Shown: positions 1 to 12,386 of the stretch, piece after piece | How positions within the stretch are numbered: the stretch's first letter is position 1 | How the letters are laid out: the number at the start of each line of letters is the position of its first letter | Source: Forsythia viridissima | Lineage: Eukaryota; Streptophyta; Magnoliopsida; Lamiales; Oleaceae | NCBI GenBank assembly: GCA_030279155.1 | Contig: CM059039.1 | Span: forward strand, 43,827,176-43,891,175 | Reading direction: 5' to 3' | DNA length: 64,000 bases | Translations under genes and position numbers: made by a program | Notes under the pieces: model-generated | Databases searched by the model: none | What the model was told of the DNA's origin: nothing | What the model saw: only the letters and a program-made list of their open reading frames with translations

Positions 1-1255
1 AAAAGTTGTCCATGGAATAGAGTCTTTATGCATTTTAATTTGCCAAAATCCTGATTTAGAGTCAAATTTTGAAAAGATCTTGCTATTTTGTATTTTATTT
101 AAAATCATGTCTTTATCTAGTATTTTATATCCGTCTTCTACAGTATTATCATTTAGTCTTTTATAATTTATGACAATTCTAGCTTTTCCTCATTTGATTT
201 CACTATGATTTCTAACCATAAAAGCTGTTGATCTATGCTGACTAGTAGAAGGTCTTATTACTTTTAACTCTAACAATTCTTTAATATGAATTTTAAAGTC
301 TTCTATATCTTGATTAGTATGTTTTATTTCTGCAATCCTAATCTTTATATTTTCATTTATGATTTCTATTTTAGTTTCTTTTTTATTTCTATCCCAATGT
401 TTTAGAGGGTCTTCGCCTATTATTTGGGTTTGTTCAGCTAATTGTAAAATATTATCTATACTTTCTACATGATCTATCTTTTTATTAAAAACAATTAAGT
501 CTTTTGCTCTTGTTACAAAATCTGTTTTTAAGATTTCTAAGGATAAATAATCCAAAAATTCTAAACTTTCTAAGTCTTCTTCATCATTTTGTGTTTTTGA
601 TGGTAAAGGTCCACCACGCTTAGCTAGCAACTCTAATGTTTCTATAGTCTGTATAATAGATGTATCTTTCCCAATAATTATTCCATCATTTGTAATAGTT
701 AAACTTCCATTTCTACTTAATAAGAATTTTATTCCTATAACAAATTCATCTTTAATTAATTGACTTACTAATGTAGTTGTTAAGCTATATTGTCTTTCTT
801 GAAATCTAATTTTACAATCGTCAAAAAGTCATTCTTCAAACTCCATTTTACTACCATCCATTTGACTTCATCTTATTTCATATTCTAATTTCTATCTACA
901 ATCTTCTGGGACTAAGTCTTTTCTAATTATGTTAAAGGTACATCCTATATCGACTAAAGCTATTAAATTTAATTTAATCATTTTATTAATTTGTACTTCT
1001 ATAGGTATTCTAATACTTTTGGTTGGCTTTATTCTAGGTATTTGACATATTATTTCTTCATGATTTTCTATTTCTAAATAATTATTCTCAGTATAGCTTT
1101 CTACGGCTGCTTTCCTTTTTCTAGATTTATAAGTCTATAATGTATTTCTCCTAATGCTTCATGTATTTTATCAATTCTATTATTAGTGTTAGTTACTCTA
1201 TCTATATAAATTCTTTTTTCATAATAAAATGAAGATCGAAAGTTTTCTGAAAATT
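1..1255 (-). pseudogene. Endogenous pararetrovirus (Caulimoviridae-like) pol fragment: protease and start of reverse transcriptase
   Basis: Read on the minus strand, the segment gives a retroviral-type aspartic protease region followed by the N-terminal half of a reverse transcriptase. The protease active-site triad appears as D-I-G near 945-955 instead of the usual D-[ST]-G. The RT part (about 330-1) has the 'HRS.AF.VRNH' and 'INYKRLND' style of plant pararetrovirus polymerases and runs off the left edge before the catalytic YxDD. Frame is broken by stop codons, for example near 190 and twice near 870-900. No movement-protein or coat region is visible. It is a dead integrated copy, not an infectious genome. 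Family assignment rests on motif recognition; a Ty3/gypsy origin is the alternative, but the spacing and wording of the RT N-terminus fit Caulimoviridae better. Confidence 0.65.
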
Positions 1256-1522
1256 TTCGAGACTTTCTGTTTGTCCTTTGTCTAGGCCCCTTTTAAGGAC
1301 CTAGAATATGAGGTGAACAGTTAGTTCTCTTTCTGAACTGAATTTTGTTTTTTCTTGAAATATATATTGTGTCTATTAGTCAGTAGAACGAGATCTAGGT
1401 CTAATATTCTGATAAAAAATTGATCTTGTGTGAATAATTTTTTTGTGTGTTTTATACCCCTGTATGCTTGCATATTAAGTGTATTTTGTTCTATTTTTTT
1501 TTTTTTTGGGTTAAAAAATGAA
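1256..1522. other. Unassigned stretch between pararetrovirus fragment and copia gag
   Basis: AT-rich sequence with a T-run near 1495-1507. No LTR and no tRNA-iMet primer-binding site were found here, so the copia element that follows seems to have lost its 5' LTR. Confidence 0.5.
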
Positions 1523-4500
1523 ATGGGAACTAAATTTGAACTTGGTGTGTATAATAGTAAAGAAGACTTTAATCTCTAGCGCCAAAAGATGAGAGCAGTT
1601 TTATTACAACAAAAATGTGCAAAAGCTATTGATAATAGTTGGTCTACTAATTTTGATGATAATAAAAAGGTGGAACTGGATGAAATTGCATGGAGTTCAA
1701 TTTTCTTGCATTTATTTGACAATGTGTTAAGGGAAACAGGTGAAACATCATCTGCCATGGAATTATGGACAAAATTAGAAACAACTTATTTGACTAGTAC
1801 CATGCCAAATAAGATTTATTTGTTAAAACAGTTCTTTACTTTTAAACTTGATCCCACCTTAGAATTAGAGGCACATTTGGACAGGTTTAATAGACTTACT
1901 GTGGATTTGGCAAATTGTAAAGAATAAATTTCAAATGATCAACTTTCTTTAGTTCTTCTTAGTTCAATTAGTGACAAGTATAAGGTTATAAAAGTTGTCT
2001 TAGAATATGGTAGAGATGACCTAACTCCTGAAATAATAATAAGTGCCCTTAGAAATAAAGAGTTAGAGCTTAAGACTGAAGTAGGGGAGCATGTTATTGG
2101 GGAAAACTTCTTAGCTAAAGGGAAGAATATTAATAAAACTTGGAAGTCCACTACGAAGACTATGGTAAGAAGAAAGGCAAACCAAACGACAAAACTAAAG
2201 GAAAGACTAAAAATAAGAAGTGTTTTTACTATCACGAAGAGGGGCACTTTATAAAAGATTGCCCAAAAGGCTTGTCGATCAAAAACATAGAAATAAGACA
2301 GAAGGTGGAATTGCTTTAGCTTATAATGAAAATGACTTAGAGGAAGAGGTCTATGTTGTTACTACTAGGCAGCCTAGTCAAGAATGGATTATTGACTCAG
2401 GCGGCACTTTTCATATGTATCCTACTAGAGAGTGGTTTAGTGATTTTCAAAGTTGTTAAGGGAGAAAAGTCCTTATGGAAAATGACATGTCCTGTCAGAT
2501 TAGAGGAATAGGCACAATAAGCTTTAATTTGAGTGAGAACAAATATTTAGTTCTTAAAAGAACTAGATATGTCCCTGAACTTCAGAGAAATCTAATATCC
2601 TTGGGGTATTAGATGATCTAAAGTTTGATATAAGTATCGGTGAGGAGTCTACTAAAATTCAAAGATACTCAACTTATTGTGACTGCTCCAAGGATGAATG
2701 GCCTCTACACAATTACTGATGAACCAACTTCAGTTTTAAATACTTATGTTGGAATGGATAAGGGAGATTTATCACAAATTTGGCACAAAAGGTTAGGCCA
2801 TATAGGTGATAAAGGTCTCCAAATCTTAAGTCAGCAAGGTGTCCTTGGAAAAGAAAGTGTGAGTAAACTTGGTTTCTGTGAGTAGTGTGTTTTAGGAAAA
2901 CAATCTAGATTGTTTTTTCTTCTAGGGATCCATAAGCTAACACATATTTTAGAATATCTTCATGATAATCTTTGGATACCAGCTTCTGTTAATACACACT
3001 TTGGTTTTAGGTATTTTCTCCTAATTGTGGATGATTTTTTCAAGAAAGAATTGGGGTTTCCCTTTAAAATTCAAATCTGAAACTTTTGGAGTTTTCAAAG
3101 AATGGAAAACTCTTGTGGAAAATGAAACAAGTAAGAAAATAAAGGTCTTACGAATAAATAATGGCCTAGAGTTATGCAATTATGAGTTTGATAACCTGTG
3201 TAAAAATAGTGGTGTCTTAAGACACAAAAATGTGGCTCATACTCCTTAGCAAAATGGTCTTGCTGAGAGAATGAATAGAACAATTCTAAATAAAGTAAGA
3301 TGTATGATCCTTAGCTCTAGTTTGCCTATGCTGTTCTGGGGAGAAGTTGTAAAAATTGCCAGTTACCTAATTTATAGGAGTCCAACTACTTCCCTAAAGT
3401 TTAAATCTCCCAAGGAAGTATGGAATAAAAGTCCTCCTTCCTACTCTCACCTAAAAGTATTTGGATATGCTGCTTATACACATCAAAATGCAGGAAACCA
3501 ATGTCTAAAAAGTGTGTGTTTCTTGGTTATGCTGAGGGTTCTAAAGGATATAGGCTGTGGGTAAGAAATATAGGAGGTTTTAAAGTAGTTGTCAGTAGAG
3601 ATATTGTGTTCATGAACATCAATTTTCTCGTATAGAGATGGTTTAAGAAATAAGAACCAGATTGACTTAGATGGGAGTAATGAAATTGAGGTGGAGCTTT
3701 CTAAAAGACTACAGGCTGAAGAATTAGGAAATCATGAAAATGATACTCCTCTTTATCAACCTGATTCTAGTCTCAACTCCTCTATACAAGAAGAGATAGT
3801 AGAAGAACACATAGAAAATGAGGGAACTTCTCTTGATAACTATCAGTTAGTCAGAGATAGAGAAATGAAGCAAATAATGCCTCCTATTAGGTATATGGAT
3901 ACTCTAAACATGTTACTTTTTCATGAGTTTATAGAAGATGAGCCTGATTCTTTTGAAGAAGCTATTAAGGGAATAAACTCTAAACATTGGCTTACTGCAA
4001 TGCAAGAATAGATGCCTTCATTAGAAAAGAATCAAACATGGGAATTGGTAGAAAAACCTAAAAAAAAAAAAAGAATTGTAGACTGTAAGTGGATCTTTAA
4101 GATAAAAAGAGGTAAGAATGATTAAGACATCATGTATAAGGCTAGACTAGTTGCAAAAGGGTTACCTAAAGGGAATGGATAGATTATAATGAAATATTTT
4201 CTCTTGTTACAAAGTACACCACCATCAGAATTACCTTAGCTCTCATCTACTTAGTTTGATTGGGAAACTGATCAATTAGATGTTAAAACTGCTTTTCTAA
4301 ATGGGGATTTAGATAAAACTATCTATATGAATCAACCAAAGGATTTTCAAAAGAGAATCAAGACTGATCTAGTTTGTCTCCTAAAAAGGTAAAGATATGA
4401 TCTTAAGCAGGCCCCAAGACAATAGTATAAGAGATTTGACTCTTATATCATTAATCATGGCTTTAGAAGAAGTAATTTTGATGTTTGCCTTTACTGTAAA

Positions 4501-6230
4501 GTTACAGGAGCAGTAGTTCCTTATATCTTGTCTTATATGTAGATGATATGTTAATTGCAAGTCAAGATAAAAGTGAAATATAGAAGATAAATAACAAACT
4601 TAAGGATGAGTTTGAAATGAAGGACTTGGGTCCTGTTAGGAGAATCCTTGGTATGGACGTTATAAGAAATAAAAGTGATTGCAAACTGTTTTTAGATTTC
4701 TTCAAACTGTTTTTAAATTAGAAATCATACATTTCAAAGGTTTTAAGCAAATCTGCAATGTCTGAAGCTAAGTCTGTCTCTGTTCCTCTTGCAAATCATT
4801 TCAATTTATCTTCTAATCAAAGTCCTAAATATGTAGAAGAGTATGATAGAATGTCTTATGTTCCTTATGCTAGTGTTGTTGGGTCTGTAATGTATCTAAT
4901 GATTTGTACTAGACTTGATCTTACTTTTGCCATAAGTGTTTTGAGTAGATTTATGGCCAATCCTGGTGAAGTTCATTGGAAAGCTATGAAGTGGCTTCTT
5001 AAATACATTAAGGGGACTTCTTCTTTAGATCTAATGTTTAGAAAATATAAGCTAGGTATTATTCTAAAAGGTTTTGTAGACTCCGACTTTGCTGGGGACA
5101 TTGATAACAAGAAATCCACCTATGCTTACTACTATACAATTTGTGATACCAGTATAAGCTGGAAAATCACAACTTCAAAAGGTTGTTGCTTTGTCTTCAA
5201 CTGAGGCTGAGGTCATATGGTCTTCTAAATGAATTTGGTTTTGGTAATAATGAAGGTGTGTTATACTCTGATAGCCAGAGTGTCATTAATCTTAGCAAGA
5301 ATCTTGTGTTTCATGATCGAACCAAACACGTAGATGTAAAATTTTATTTTGTTAGAGATATTTTTTCAAAAGGTCCGATCAAACTTGAAAAGATCTCTAC
5401 TCTTGAAAATCCTGTATATATGGGTAGGGCTGGACGCTCGTTGGGTCAGGTCGATTTTGGGCCCAACCCAAAAAAATCGGTTTGACAAAAATTCAACCCA
5501 ACCCAACCCACCCACGGGTCAAAACCCGACCCAAACCAACCCGTGGATGTTTTGGTCGGTTTGGTTGATTTTGACTTGGGCCAAATTTATCATTTTCACC
5601 TTTGTCCATTTTCTTCACTCTCTTCAACTCCAACAAAAACAAAACAAAATTGAACCAACAATAAAACCCAACATTCAGCTCAAAATCATAACAAAAAAAA
5701 AAAAACATCACAACAAATCAGCAAAAAAATCATCAAATACCTTGGAAATTTCAGTGGCTGGTGGCGGAATCGGTGGTAGGTTCTTCGCCAGAGACGATTA
5801 GTGGCGAGGGACTTCACTCGAATCGGCTGAAGATTTCTGATTTTGAGTTCTTCGCTCGAGACCTGGAGTTTTTTCCACACATAATTTGTAATGTTTTAGT
5901 TGGGCTTAGATAATTAAGTGTTTAAGCCTATTTACCTTTCTCTAAGGCAGCAAACTGCTAGCAATCATCTTTTTTTTTTTAAGTAATTGTTTTGGGTCGG
6001 GTCGGGTCGGGTCGGGTTCACTAGTGTAACCCACAACCCAACCCAACTCAACCCGACCCGACCCGACCTCATTTTGGAATTTCGAACCCGACCCAAACCA
6101 CTCGGGTCGGTCGGGTTGAACAGTTTGGGTCGGTTTTTGCCCATCCCTAGATATAGGTACAAAAGTTCTTCAAGTGAGTAAATTTAATAATTGTTTGAAA
6201 TTATTAAATATTGATTAAGCTTAATGTCTT
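1523..6230 (+). pseudogene. Ty1/copia gag-pol polyprotein, decayed
   Basis: Domains appear in the copia order: gag from the ATG at 1523, zinc knuckle near 2219-2265, protease with D-S-G near 2395, GAG-pre-integrase (about 2770-2880), integrase core (about 2990-3560), reverse transcriptase (about 3960-4700, with Y-V-D-D near 4533) and RNase H (about 4860-5415, resuming 6150-6230). In the zinc knuckle the second cysteine is tyrosine (C-F-Y-Y-H). There are many stops and frameshifts, the first at the TAG about 57 bases after the gag ATG. The RNase H C-terminus is split by a hAT element at 5425-6149; after it the copia frame resumes with 'DIGTKVLQVSKF'. The element cannot make a functional polyprotein. 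Confidence 0.9.
5425..6149. mobile_element. Non-autonomous hAT element nested in copia RNase H
   Basis: The ends are imperfect inverted repeats, TAGGGCTGGACGC on the left and TAGGGATGGGCAA (reverse complement) on the right. The flanks are 8-bp copies of the target, TATATGGG (5417-5424) and GATATAGG (6150-6157), with 6 of 8 matching, as expected for an old hAT insertion. Removing the element rejoins the copia reading frame. Subterminal regions are rich in GGGTC/GACCC repeats (for example 5995-6014 and 6050-6068), typical of hAT transposase-binding arrays. No transposase is encoded, so it needed an autonomous hAT in trans. Confidence 0.85.
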
Positions 6231-6329
6231 CTTTGCAGGAAATGAGCTGAAGAAGAATTAAGCTAATGATACTCTGAACTTTTTTCATAGCATGAGGATG
6301 ATGATGACTATAAACTTGCCCCCAGAGAT

Positions 6330-6900
6330 TGTGGGATATTATGGTGCTAAGTTGTTTGGTAAACACACTTTTACATCCAACCACGAGTTTGAATAGGTGA
6401 AAGTTGTCTTTCACCAGATGATGACAAGTGGCATTATGCTCAACGTCCTTAGTGTTTTCTAGCAGATGGTTGGATAACAAAGTGATAAAGGCAACACCTA
6501 ACCCCGATAATTGGTAATTGTACCCCTGTGGATTGAACTCTCTCTCACGCTCTTCTTCTTCTGTTCTTTCATCTTCTTCTGAGTTTTCTTTTGGGGATCT
6601 CTGATCTTAGATGATCATTGATCATGTTTTGAATACATAATCACTCTCTGAGTGATTAATCACGATTATAGGGTGATTAGGTTTGAGATAATCTTCTGTG
6701 AACAGTAACTGGTTTTCGGGTAAACTAAGGTTGCGTGAGATTCTGATTTGGTCCAGGGGTTTGAAATGATTCTTTTGTTTGGGTAGAAGTGCTATGCCTG
6801 ACAAGAGCAAGTCCTGAATCCGATGAACACATATGCTGTGATTGGTTTTTGAGTTGAACCGTTGAAGTCCTACTTTCTGTTTCTATACTTTTATTTCAGT
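6330..6900 (+). repeat. Candidate 3' LTR of the copia element (right border uncertain)
   Basis: After the RNase H end a purine-rich stretch (CCCCCAGAGAT, about 6319-6329) is followed by TGTGGGATATT, which looks like a polypurine tract and LTR start. No matching 5' copy exists in the window, so neither the end nor the identity as an LTR can be confirmed. Confidence 0.3.
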
Positions 6901-7328
6901 AAACTTTAAATTTTGTACAATCTATTGTTGTTAATCTTTGGTTTTCTCATATTGTTGTTTTTTTAACACATAGTATTATTAATTATGCCAAATGAGTTGG
7001 TTATAATTTATAATCATATTCATTGGATGCATATCAAGTTTCATACATTGACAGACTAACCAGATATCGACTTGTGATTACATCAACCACATAAGACTTG
7101 TCTATTTATATAAGTATTTGTGAAAGTCATTATGTTGAACTATTTCTCTAGAGAAAAAATACCGTCTAAAAATGAACTACTTCTCTAATTAATTTATATT
7201 TAAAACTTTTCCATGTTTTAAATGGTTAACATATAATTGTTTTCAAAAAATATTTCAAACCCTAGTGAGCATTAAATAGATCTTTGAAGGTCCTCGAATT
7301 TTCATCCAACAAAAGAATATTATGTGAA
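6901..7328. other. Intervening AT-rich sequence
   Basis: No gene or repeat recognised. It provides the left flank, including the 5-bp target ATTAT at 7329-7333, of the gypsy insertion. Confidence 0.4.
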
Positions 7329-7333
7329 ATTAT

Positions 7334-7836
7334 TGTCATACTCATGCATAGTAAATACGCAGAGGAAGGAACGGGGAAGAAGAACAGTGCCAACCAATTT
7401 TAACAGATTTTTAAATGGATTAGACGACGCCGTTTGAAGCTGCATGCGATGCCATTTTCATTAATGGATGCGACATCGTTTCAACCACTGGAGTTGCAGA
7501 GAATTTTCTTCACGTTATTATAAGTTGCTTTTTCTTTATATAAATTGTAATAGGCAATTACGCTTTTTAAAAAACTTATTTGTATTCATCTGAGAGGAGA
7601 AAGAAGGAAGATTGTTGGATGTTTTGCTCTGCAAATTCTGCTTCTTCTTCATCAATTCACGTTTTGCTTTAATTTTCTCTTTTTCTAAATATCTTATCTT
7701 ATCCCATTTCTGTTATTGCTGAAATTAAATGGAATTGGTTTTGATTGCGAGTCCTTGGAGTTGAATTTAGATTGAAAGTGAGGTGTTAAGTTCTGGGTTG
7801 AGCTCCATTTCCATTATTTGAGCTTTATCCCTAACA
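7334..7836 (+). repeat. 5' LTR of the gypsy chromovirus
   Basis: It starts TGTCATAC and ends CTAACA. Compared with the 3' copy it carries about 45 extra bases at roughly 7436-7480, between a GACGCCGTTT and a GACATCGTTT. This suggests that slippage or recombination between these two short repeats removed the segment from the 3' LTR. Confidence 0.93.
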
Positions 7837-7837
7837 A

Positions 7838-7850
7838 TTGGTATTAGAGC
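7838..7850 (+). promoter_or_regulatory. Primer-binding site, tRNA-iMet type
   Basis: TTGGTATTAGAGC lies one base after the 5' LTR and matches the usual TGGTATCAGAGC with one change (T for C). It would prime minus-strand DNA synthesis from initiator methionine tRNA. Confidence 0.85.
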
Positions 7851-7875
7851 AGTAACAATTTATGGAGACACAATC

Positions 7876-10800
7876 ATGGAAACTAGACAAAAGGCGACCA
7901 AAGAGAACCTTAGAAAGATGGAAAAGGGCCTCAGTGACTTGGGTCTTGCTTATTCCACCTTAGCTAGTAAGATGGATTCCTCTGATAAAGTTTTCAAGAG
8001 TATGTGATGTAAACAAGATAGAGTAGATGAATTATTGCAAGATATGAACTCGAAATATGAATCCCTAGTAGCTATGATGGCTAGGCTTAACGTGGCTCAA
8101 AATGATCAGAGGAATAAGCAAGTTGAAGGTGCCAGTAGTGGGACTGAAGTGCAGAATACTGATTTGGGGTATACAAGTAACAGCAACCAGAGAGGATTGA
8201 GTGAGGAAAGAACCTATGCCAAATTACCAAAAATTGATTTTTCAGTGTTTGTAGGGGATAATCCGAGAGAATGGGTGTAAAAGTCCAACAAATACTTTAA
8301 ACTTTACCAAGTGCATGAAGAATTAAAAGTGGCCATAGCTGAAATGTATTTGAAGAGTAGAGCTAACATATGGGTCCATGTCTTTCTAGCCAACAATCCA
8401 AATGCAGAATGGCATGTTCTAACCACTGAAATATGTAGGAGGTTTGCTGAAACCACTGGGAAAGAGGTAATAGAGACTTTGTGTAAGATCAGGCAATATG
8501 GATGAGTAGCTGAATACGTAGAGAGGTTTGAGGATCTTAAAGCTCAAGCTATGCAAACACTACCAAACCTACCTGCATCCTACTGTGTTAGTGTGTTTAC
8601 CAGTGGGTTGAAGGGAGAGATTAAGTCTATGGTGAAGATAATTAAACCCACATCATTAACACAAGCCTTTGAAATGGCCTTGCTAAAAAAGACCACCATT
8701 TCAGCCCTAAATAAAACCCAAAAGCCAAACAGATTTATCCCCAACCCCAAAAATTCATCTGACCCTCAAAAATCACCTGAACCACCTCCAAAAAGATCAC
8801 CAAACTTACCAAATAGAACCAATACCCCTACTGATATACAAACCAAAAGAGCATTGGGACTTTGTTTTAGGTTTGATGAAAAATACACCATGGGACATGT
8901 ATGTAAAAATAGAATGATAAATTTTATGGTTGTGGAAGATGAAATGATAGAAGATCCTTTAGAAGAAGAAATGAAGTTAGAGAAAAATGTAGAGTATGGA
9001 GAAGAAGAAGAGGTGATGCGGATTTCTATTAATGCTTTAGTGGGTAACATGAGACACGGGACTATCAGGATCCCTGGTAAACTCAAAGGTAAATGGGGTG
9101 TCCATACTCATTGACAGTGGAAGTAGCCACAGCTTTATAGATGAGAAGCTGGTGCAATTATTAAAATGTGAGACTGATTCTTCTAAAGTCATGCTAGTAT
9201 CTATAGCAAATGGGCAAAAGCTTGAAAGTAAAGCCTTATGCAAGCCCTTAGTATGGCATATGCAAGATTTGGAGTTCCAGTTCAGACTGAGATCATTGAA
9301 ACTGGAAGGCAGTGATATGGTGTTAGGAGTAGATTGGCTTAGCCAATTTGGTCCCATTACTTTTGACTTTGATCAGAATTCCATCAGTTTCAAGAATGGG
9401 GATAAGACGGTAGAGTTGACTAGTAAAGAACATGGAGGGAGAATAGAATGGATTGAAGGAAAACAAATGAATAAATGGCTGGTTTAGCATGAATATAGGT
9501 TGATGGGACAATTTTGGGCAATTACTGAAGACAAGGAAATCAGTATTACCCTTAGTTCAATTCAAGAAATAATCACTGAGTTTGATGATGTATTTTCAGA
9601 TCCTCTAGGATTACCACCCCCTAGGTCTCATGACCATCATATCCCACTCAAAGAATGAGCCCAACCTTTTAGAATGAGACCCTACAAATTTCCCTTCATA
9701 CAAAAGACTGAAATAGAGAAGATGGTAAAAGAAATGATAGAATGATGAATTGTACAGACCAGCAACAACCCATTTGCATCTCCAATTCTTTTGGTTAAGA
9801 AGAATGATGGGTCTTGGAGGTTTTGTGTTGACTATAGGCAACTGAATAACCTAATAGTTAAGGATAAATACCCTATGCCTCTAATAGATAAGCTAATTGA
9901 TGAATTACATGGGCCCAGGTACTATACCAAAATTGATCTAAGGTCTGGTTATCACCAGATTAGGGTTAGACCTGAGGACATTTACAAAACTGCTTTTAAG
10001 ACTCATCAAGGGTTGTATGAGTTTAAGGTGATGCCCTTTGGATTGACTAATGCGCCTGAAAGTAGCTATGAGTTCAACTCCAGTTTTAGCTTTACCTAAT
10101 TTTGAGAGGACATTTGTAGTTGAATCAGATGCTTGTTATGGTGGAATTGGGGCAGTCTTGATGCAGGATAGAAGGCCACTAGCATATATGAGCAAGGCAA
10201 TTGGGGTTACCAAGCTACGATTGTCTATATATGAGAATGAATTGCTAGCTTTGGTTACTGCCATAACCAAGTAGAGGCATTATTTATAGGGACATCACTT
10301 CATTGTGAAAACTGATCATCAGTCCCTTAAATATTTACTTGAGCAAAGGATTACCACACCATTGCAGCAGAAATGGTTAACCAAGCTTTTAGGACTGGAT
10401 TATGAAATTCAGTATAAAAAGGGTGTTGAGAATCTAGTAGCAGGTGCCTTATCTAGGAGAACAGAAAAGGAAGGAAAGACCAATGCCATATCACAAGTTA
10501 GACCAGCCTGGATACAAGAGATTATAAACAGCTATGACAGTGATAAATGGCCAAAAGATGAGATACAGGCAGCCTTGTTGGATCCAAATGCAGGAAAGAA
10601 TATCAATACAAGAATGGGTTGTTAAAATATAAGAACAAATTATGTGTGGGAAAGGAAAATGACATCAGTCAGAAATTGATTAACAACATACATGCTTCAC
10701 AAGAGGGTGGATATTCAGGGGTACAATCAAGTATATTCAGAGCCAAACAACATTTCTACTGGCCAGGAATGTCAAATAAGTATGTCAAAAATGCAAAGAT

Positions 10801-11915
10801 AAGCATGTGCAATATCCAGGTTTACTACAACCTTTACCTATTCCCCAGTATGCTTAGAGTCATATCTCCGTGGATTTCATTGAAGGGCTGCCTAAGTCTA
10901 AAGGGAAAAATGTGATTTTAGTGGTGCTAGACATGTTTACTAAATTTGGTCACTTTGTAGCATTAATTCATCCCTACACAGCCAAGAAGATAGCCCAGCT
11001 ATTCCTAGAAAACATATAAAAATTGCATGGGATGCCTCAGAGTATGGTGACAGATAGGGACAAGATATTTACAAGTGCATTTTGGCAAGAATTATTTAAA
11101 CTTCTGGAAACCCAACTTCATTTCAGTACTGCATACCACCCATAGACTGATAGGCAAACAGAAAGGTTAAACCAGTGTCTTGAGATGTATTTGAGATGTA
11201 TGACCCACTCCAAACCCCAAGCTTGGGCCAAATGGATATCACTAGCTGAATTGTGGTACAATTCTACTCACCATACAGCTATTAAGCAGACACCTTTTGA
11301 AGCTTTGTATGGAATTACCCCTCCTAGATTGGCATTGGGACCTTATCAAAAGACTAATGTGGCTGCAGTAGAAGACTTGTTGAAGGAGAGATATAAAATG
11401 AATGAACAATTGAAGGAAAATTTAGCTCAAGCTAGAGCTAGAATGAAAACTTATGCTGACTAGAAAAGAACTGAGAGGGAATTCCTAGAAGGAGATTGGG
11501 TATACTTGAAATTACACCCATATCAACAGCATACAGTTGCAAGGAGAATTAATTAGAAATTAAGCCCCAGATATTATGGTCCATTTTAGGTAGAGAAAAG
11601 AATTGGAGCAGTGGCTTACAGACTCAATTTTCCAGTGGGAACAAAAATTCATCCTACCTTCCATGTTTCATTACTAAAAAATAAGTTTGGGGGTAAAGCA
11701 GTGGTAGTTGCTAAGCTACATTCTGAAGTAACAGAGGAGGATGTAAAACAACCAGAGGAAATTCTACAAACAAAGATTTTTTAGAAAGGTAACCGGTACA
11801 CATTGGCTGATTAAATGGAAGGGGCAACCGCCTGAAGATGCTACTTGGGTTGATTCTAAAGAAATTTTGAAGGAATATCAAAATTTTAAACCTTGGGGAC
11901 AAGGTTTATTTAAGG
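7876..11915 (+). pseudogene. Gypsy chromovirus gag-pol, with RT active-site deletion
   Basis: The ATG at 7876 opens gag; the frame stops at TGA 8005 and again several times. The Ty3-type gag core is at about 8210-8690, and a zinc-knuckle remnant at 8866-8915 has phenylalanine in place of a cysteine (CFRFDEKYTMGHVC). The protease has D-S-G-S-S at about 9112-9126. RT block 'DYRQLN...KIDLRSGYHQI' lies at 9830-9965. After 'FGLTNAP' (about 10058) the sequence jumps directly to 'LKVAMSSTPVLALPNF', so the part carrying YxDD is missing, roughly 450-500 bases by comparison with the family. RNase H follows (10110-10460), then integrase with D, D and E all visible (about 10875, 11052, 11162-11185), and a chromodomain with 'LIKWKGQPPEDATW' (about 11790-11895). 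Confidence 0.92.
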
Positions 11916-11923
11916 GTGGGGAT
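11910..11923 (+). promoter_or_regulatory. Polypurine tract of the gypsy element
   Basis: TTAAGGGTGGGGAT lies directly before the 3' LTR start TGTCATAC. It is the plus-strand primer for reverse transcription. Confidence 0.85.
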
Positions 11924-12381
11924 TGTCATACTCATGCACAGTAAATACGCAAAGGAAGGAACGAGGAAGAAGAACAGTGCCAACCAATTTTAACAGAATT
12001 TTGAAATGGATTAGACGACGCCGTTTCAACCATTGGAGTTACATAGAATTTTCTTCACGTTTTTATAAGTTGCTTTTTCTTTATATAAATTGTAATAGGC
12101 AATTACGCTTTTTAACAAACTTATTTTTATTCAGCTGAGATGAGAGAGAATGCAGATTGTTGGATGTTTTGCTCTGGAAATTCTGTTACTTCTTCCTCAA
12201 TTCACGTTTTGCTTTAATTTTCTCTTTTTCTAAATATCTTCTCTTATCCCATTTCTGTTATTGCTGAAATTAAATGAAATTGGTTTTGATTTCGAGTCCT
12301 TGGAGTTGAATTTAGATTGAAAGTGAGGTGTTAAGTTCTGGGTTGAGCTCCATTTCCATTATTTGGGCTTTATCCATAACA
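11924..12381 (+). repeat. 3' LTR of the gypsy chromovirus
   Basis: This 458-bp copy matches the 503-bp 5' LTR along its length apart from substitutions and the missing segment of about 45 bp. It ends ATAACA and is followed by the target copy ATTAT. Confidence 0.93.
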
Positions 12382-12386
12382 ATTAT

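Larger units (their letters stand above)
7334..12381 (+). mobile_element. Ty3/gypsy chromovirus LTR retrotransposon, full-length but defective
   Basis: This is a 5048-bp unit bounded by LTRs and by a perfect 5-bp target duplication, ATTAT, at 7329-7333 and 12382-12386. Order inside: 5' LTR, tRNA-iMet-type primer-binding site, gag, protease, reverse transcriptase, RNase H, integrase, chromodomain, polypurine tract, 3' LTR. That order, and a C-terminal chromodomain, define a plant chromovirus. Coding is broken by many stops and by a deletion inside RT, so it is non-autonomous. The LTRs differ by substitutions and a roughly 45-bp indel, which points to an old insertion. Confidence 0.95.
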
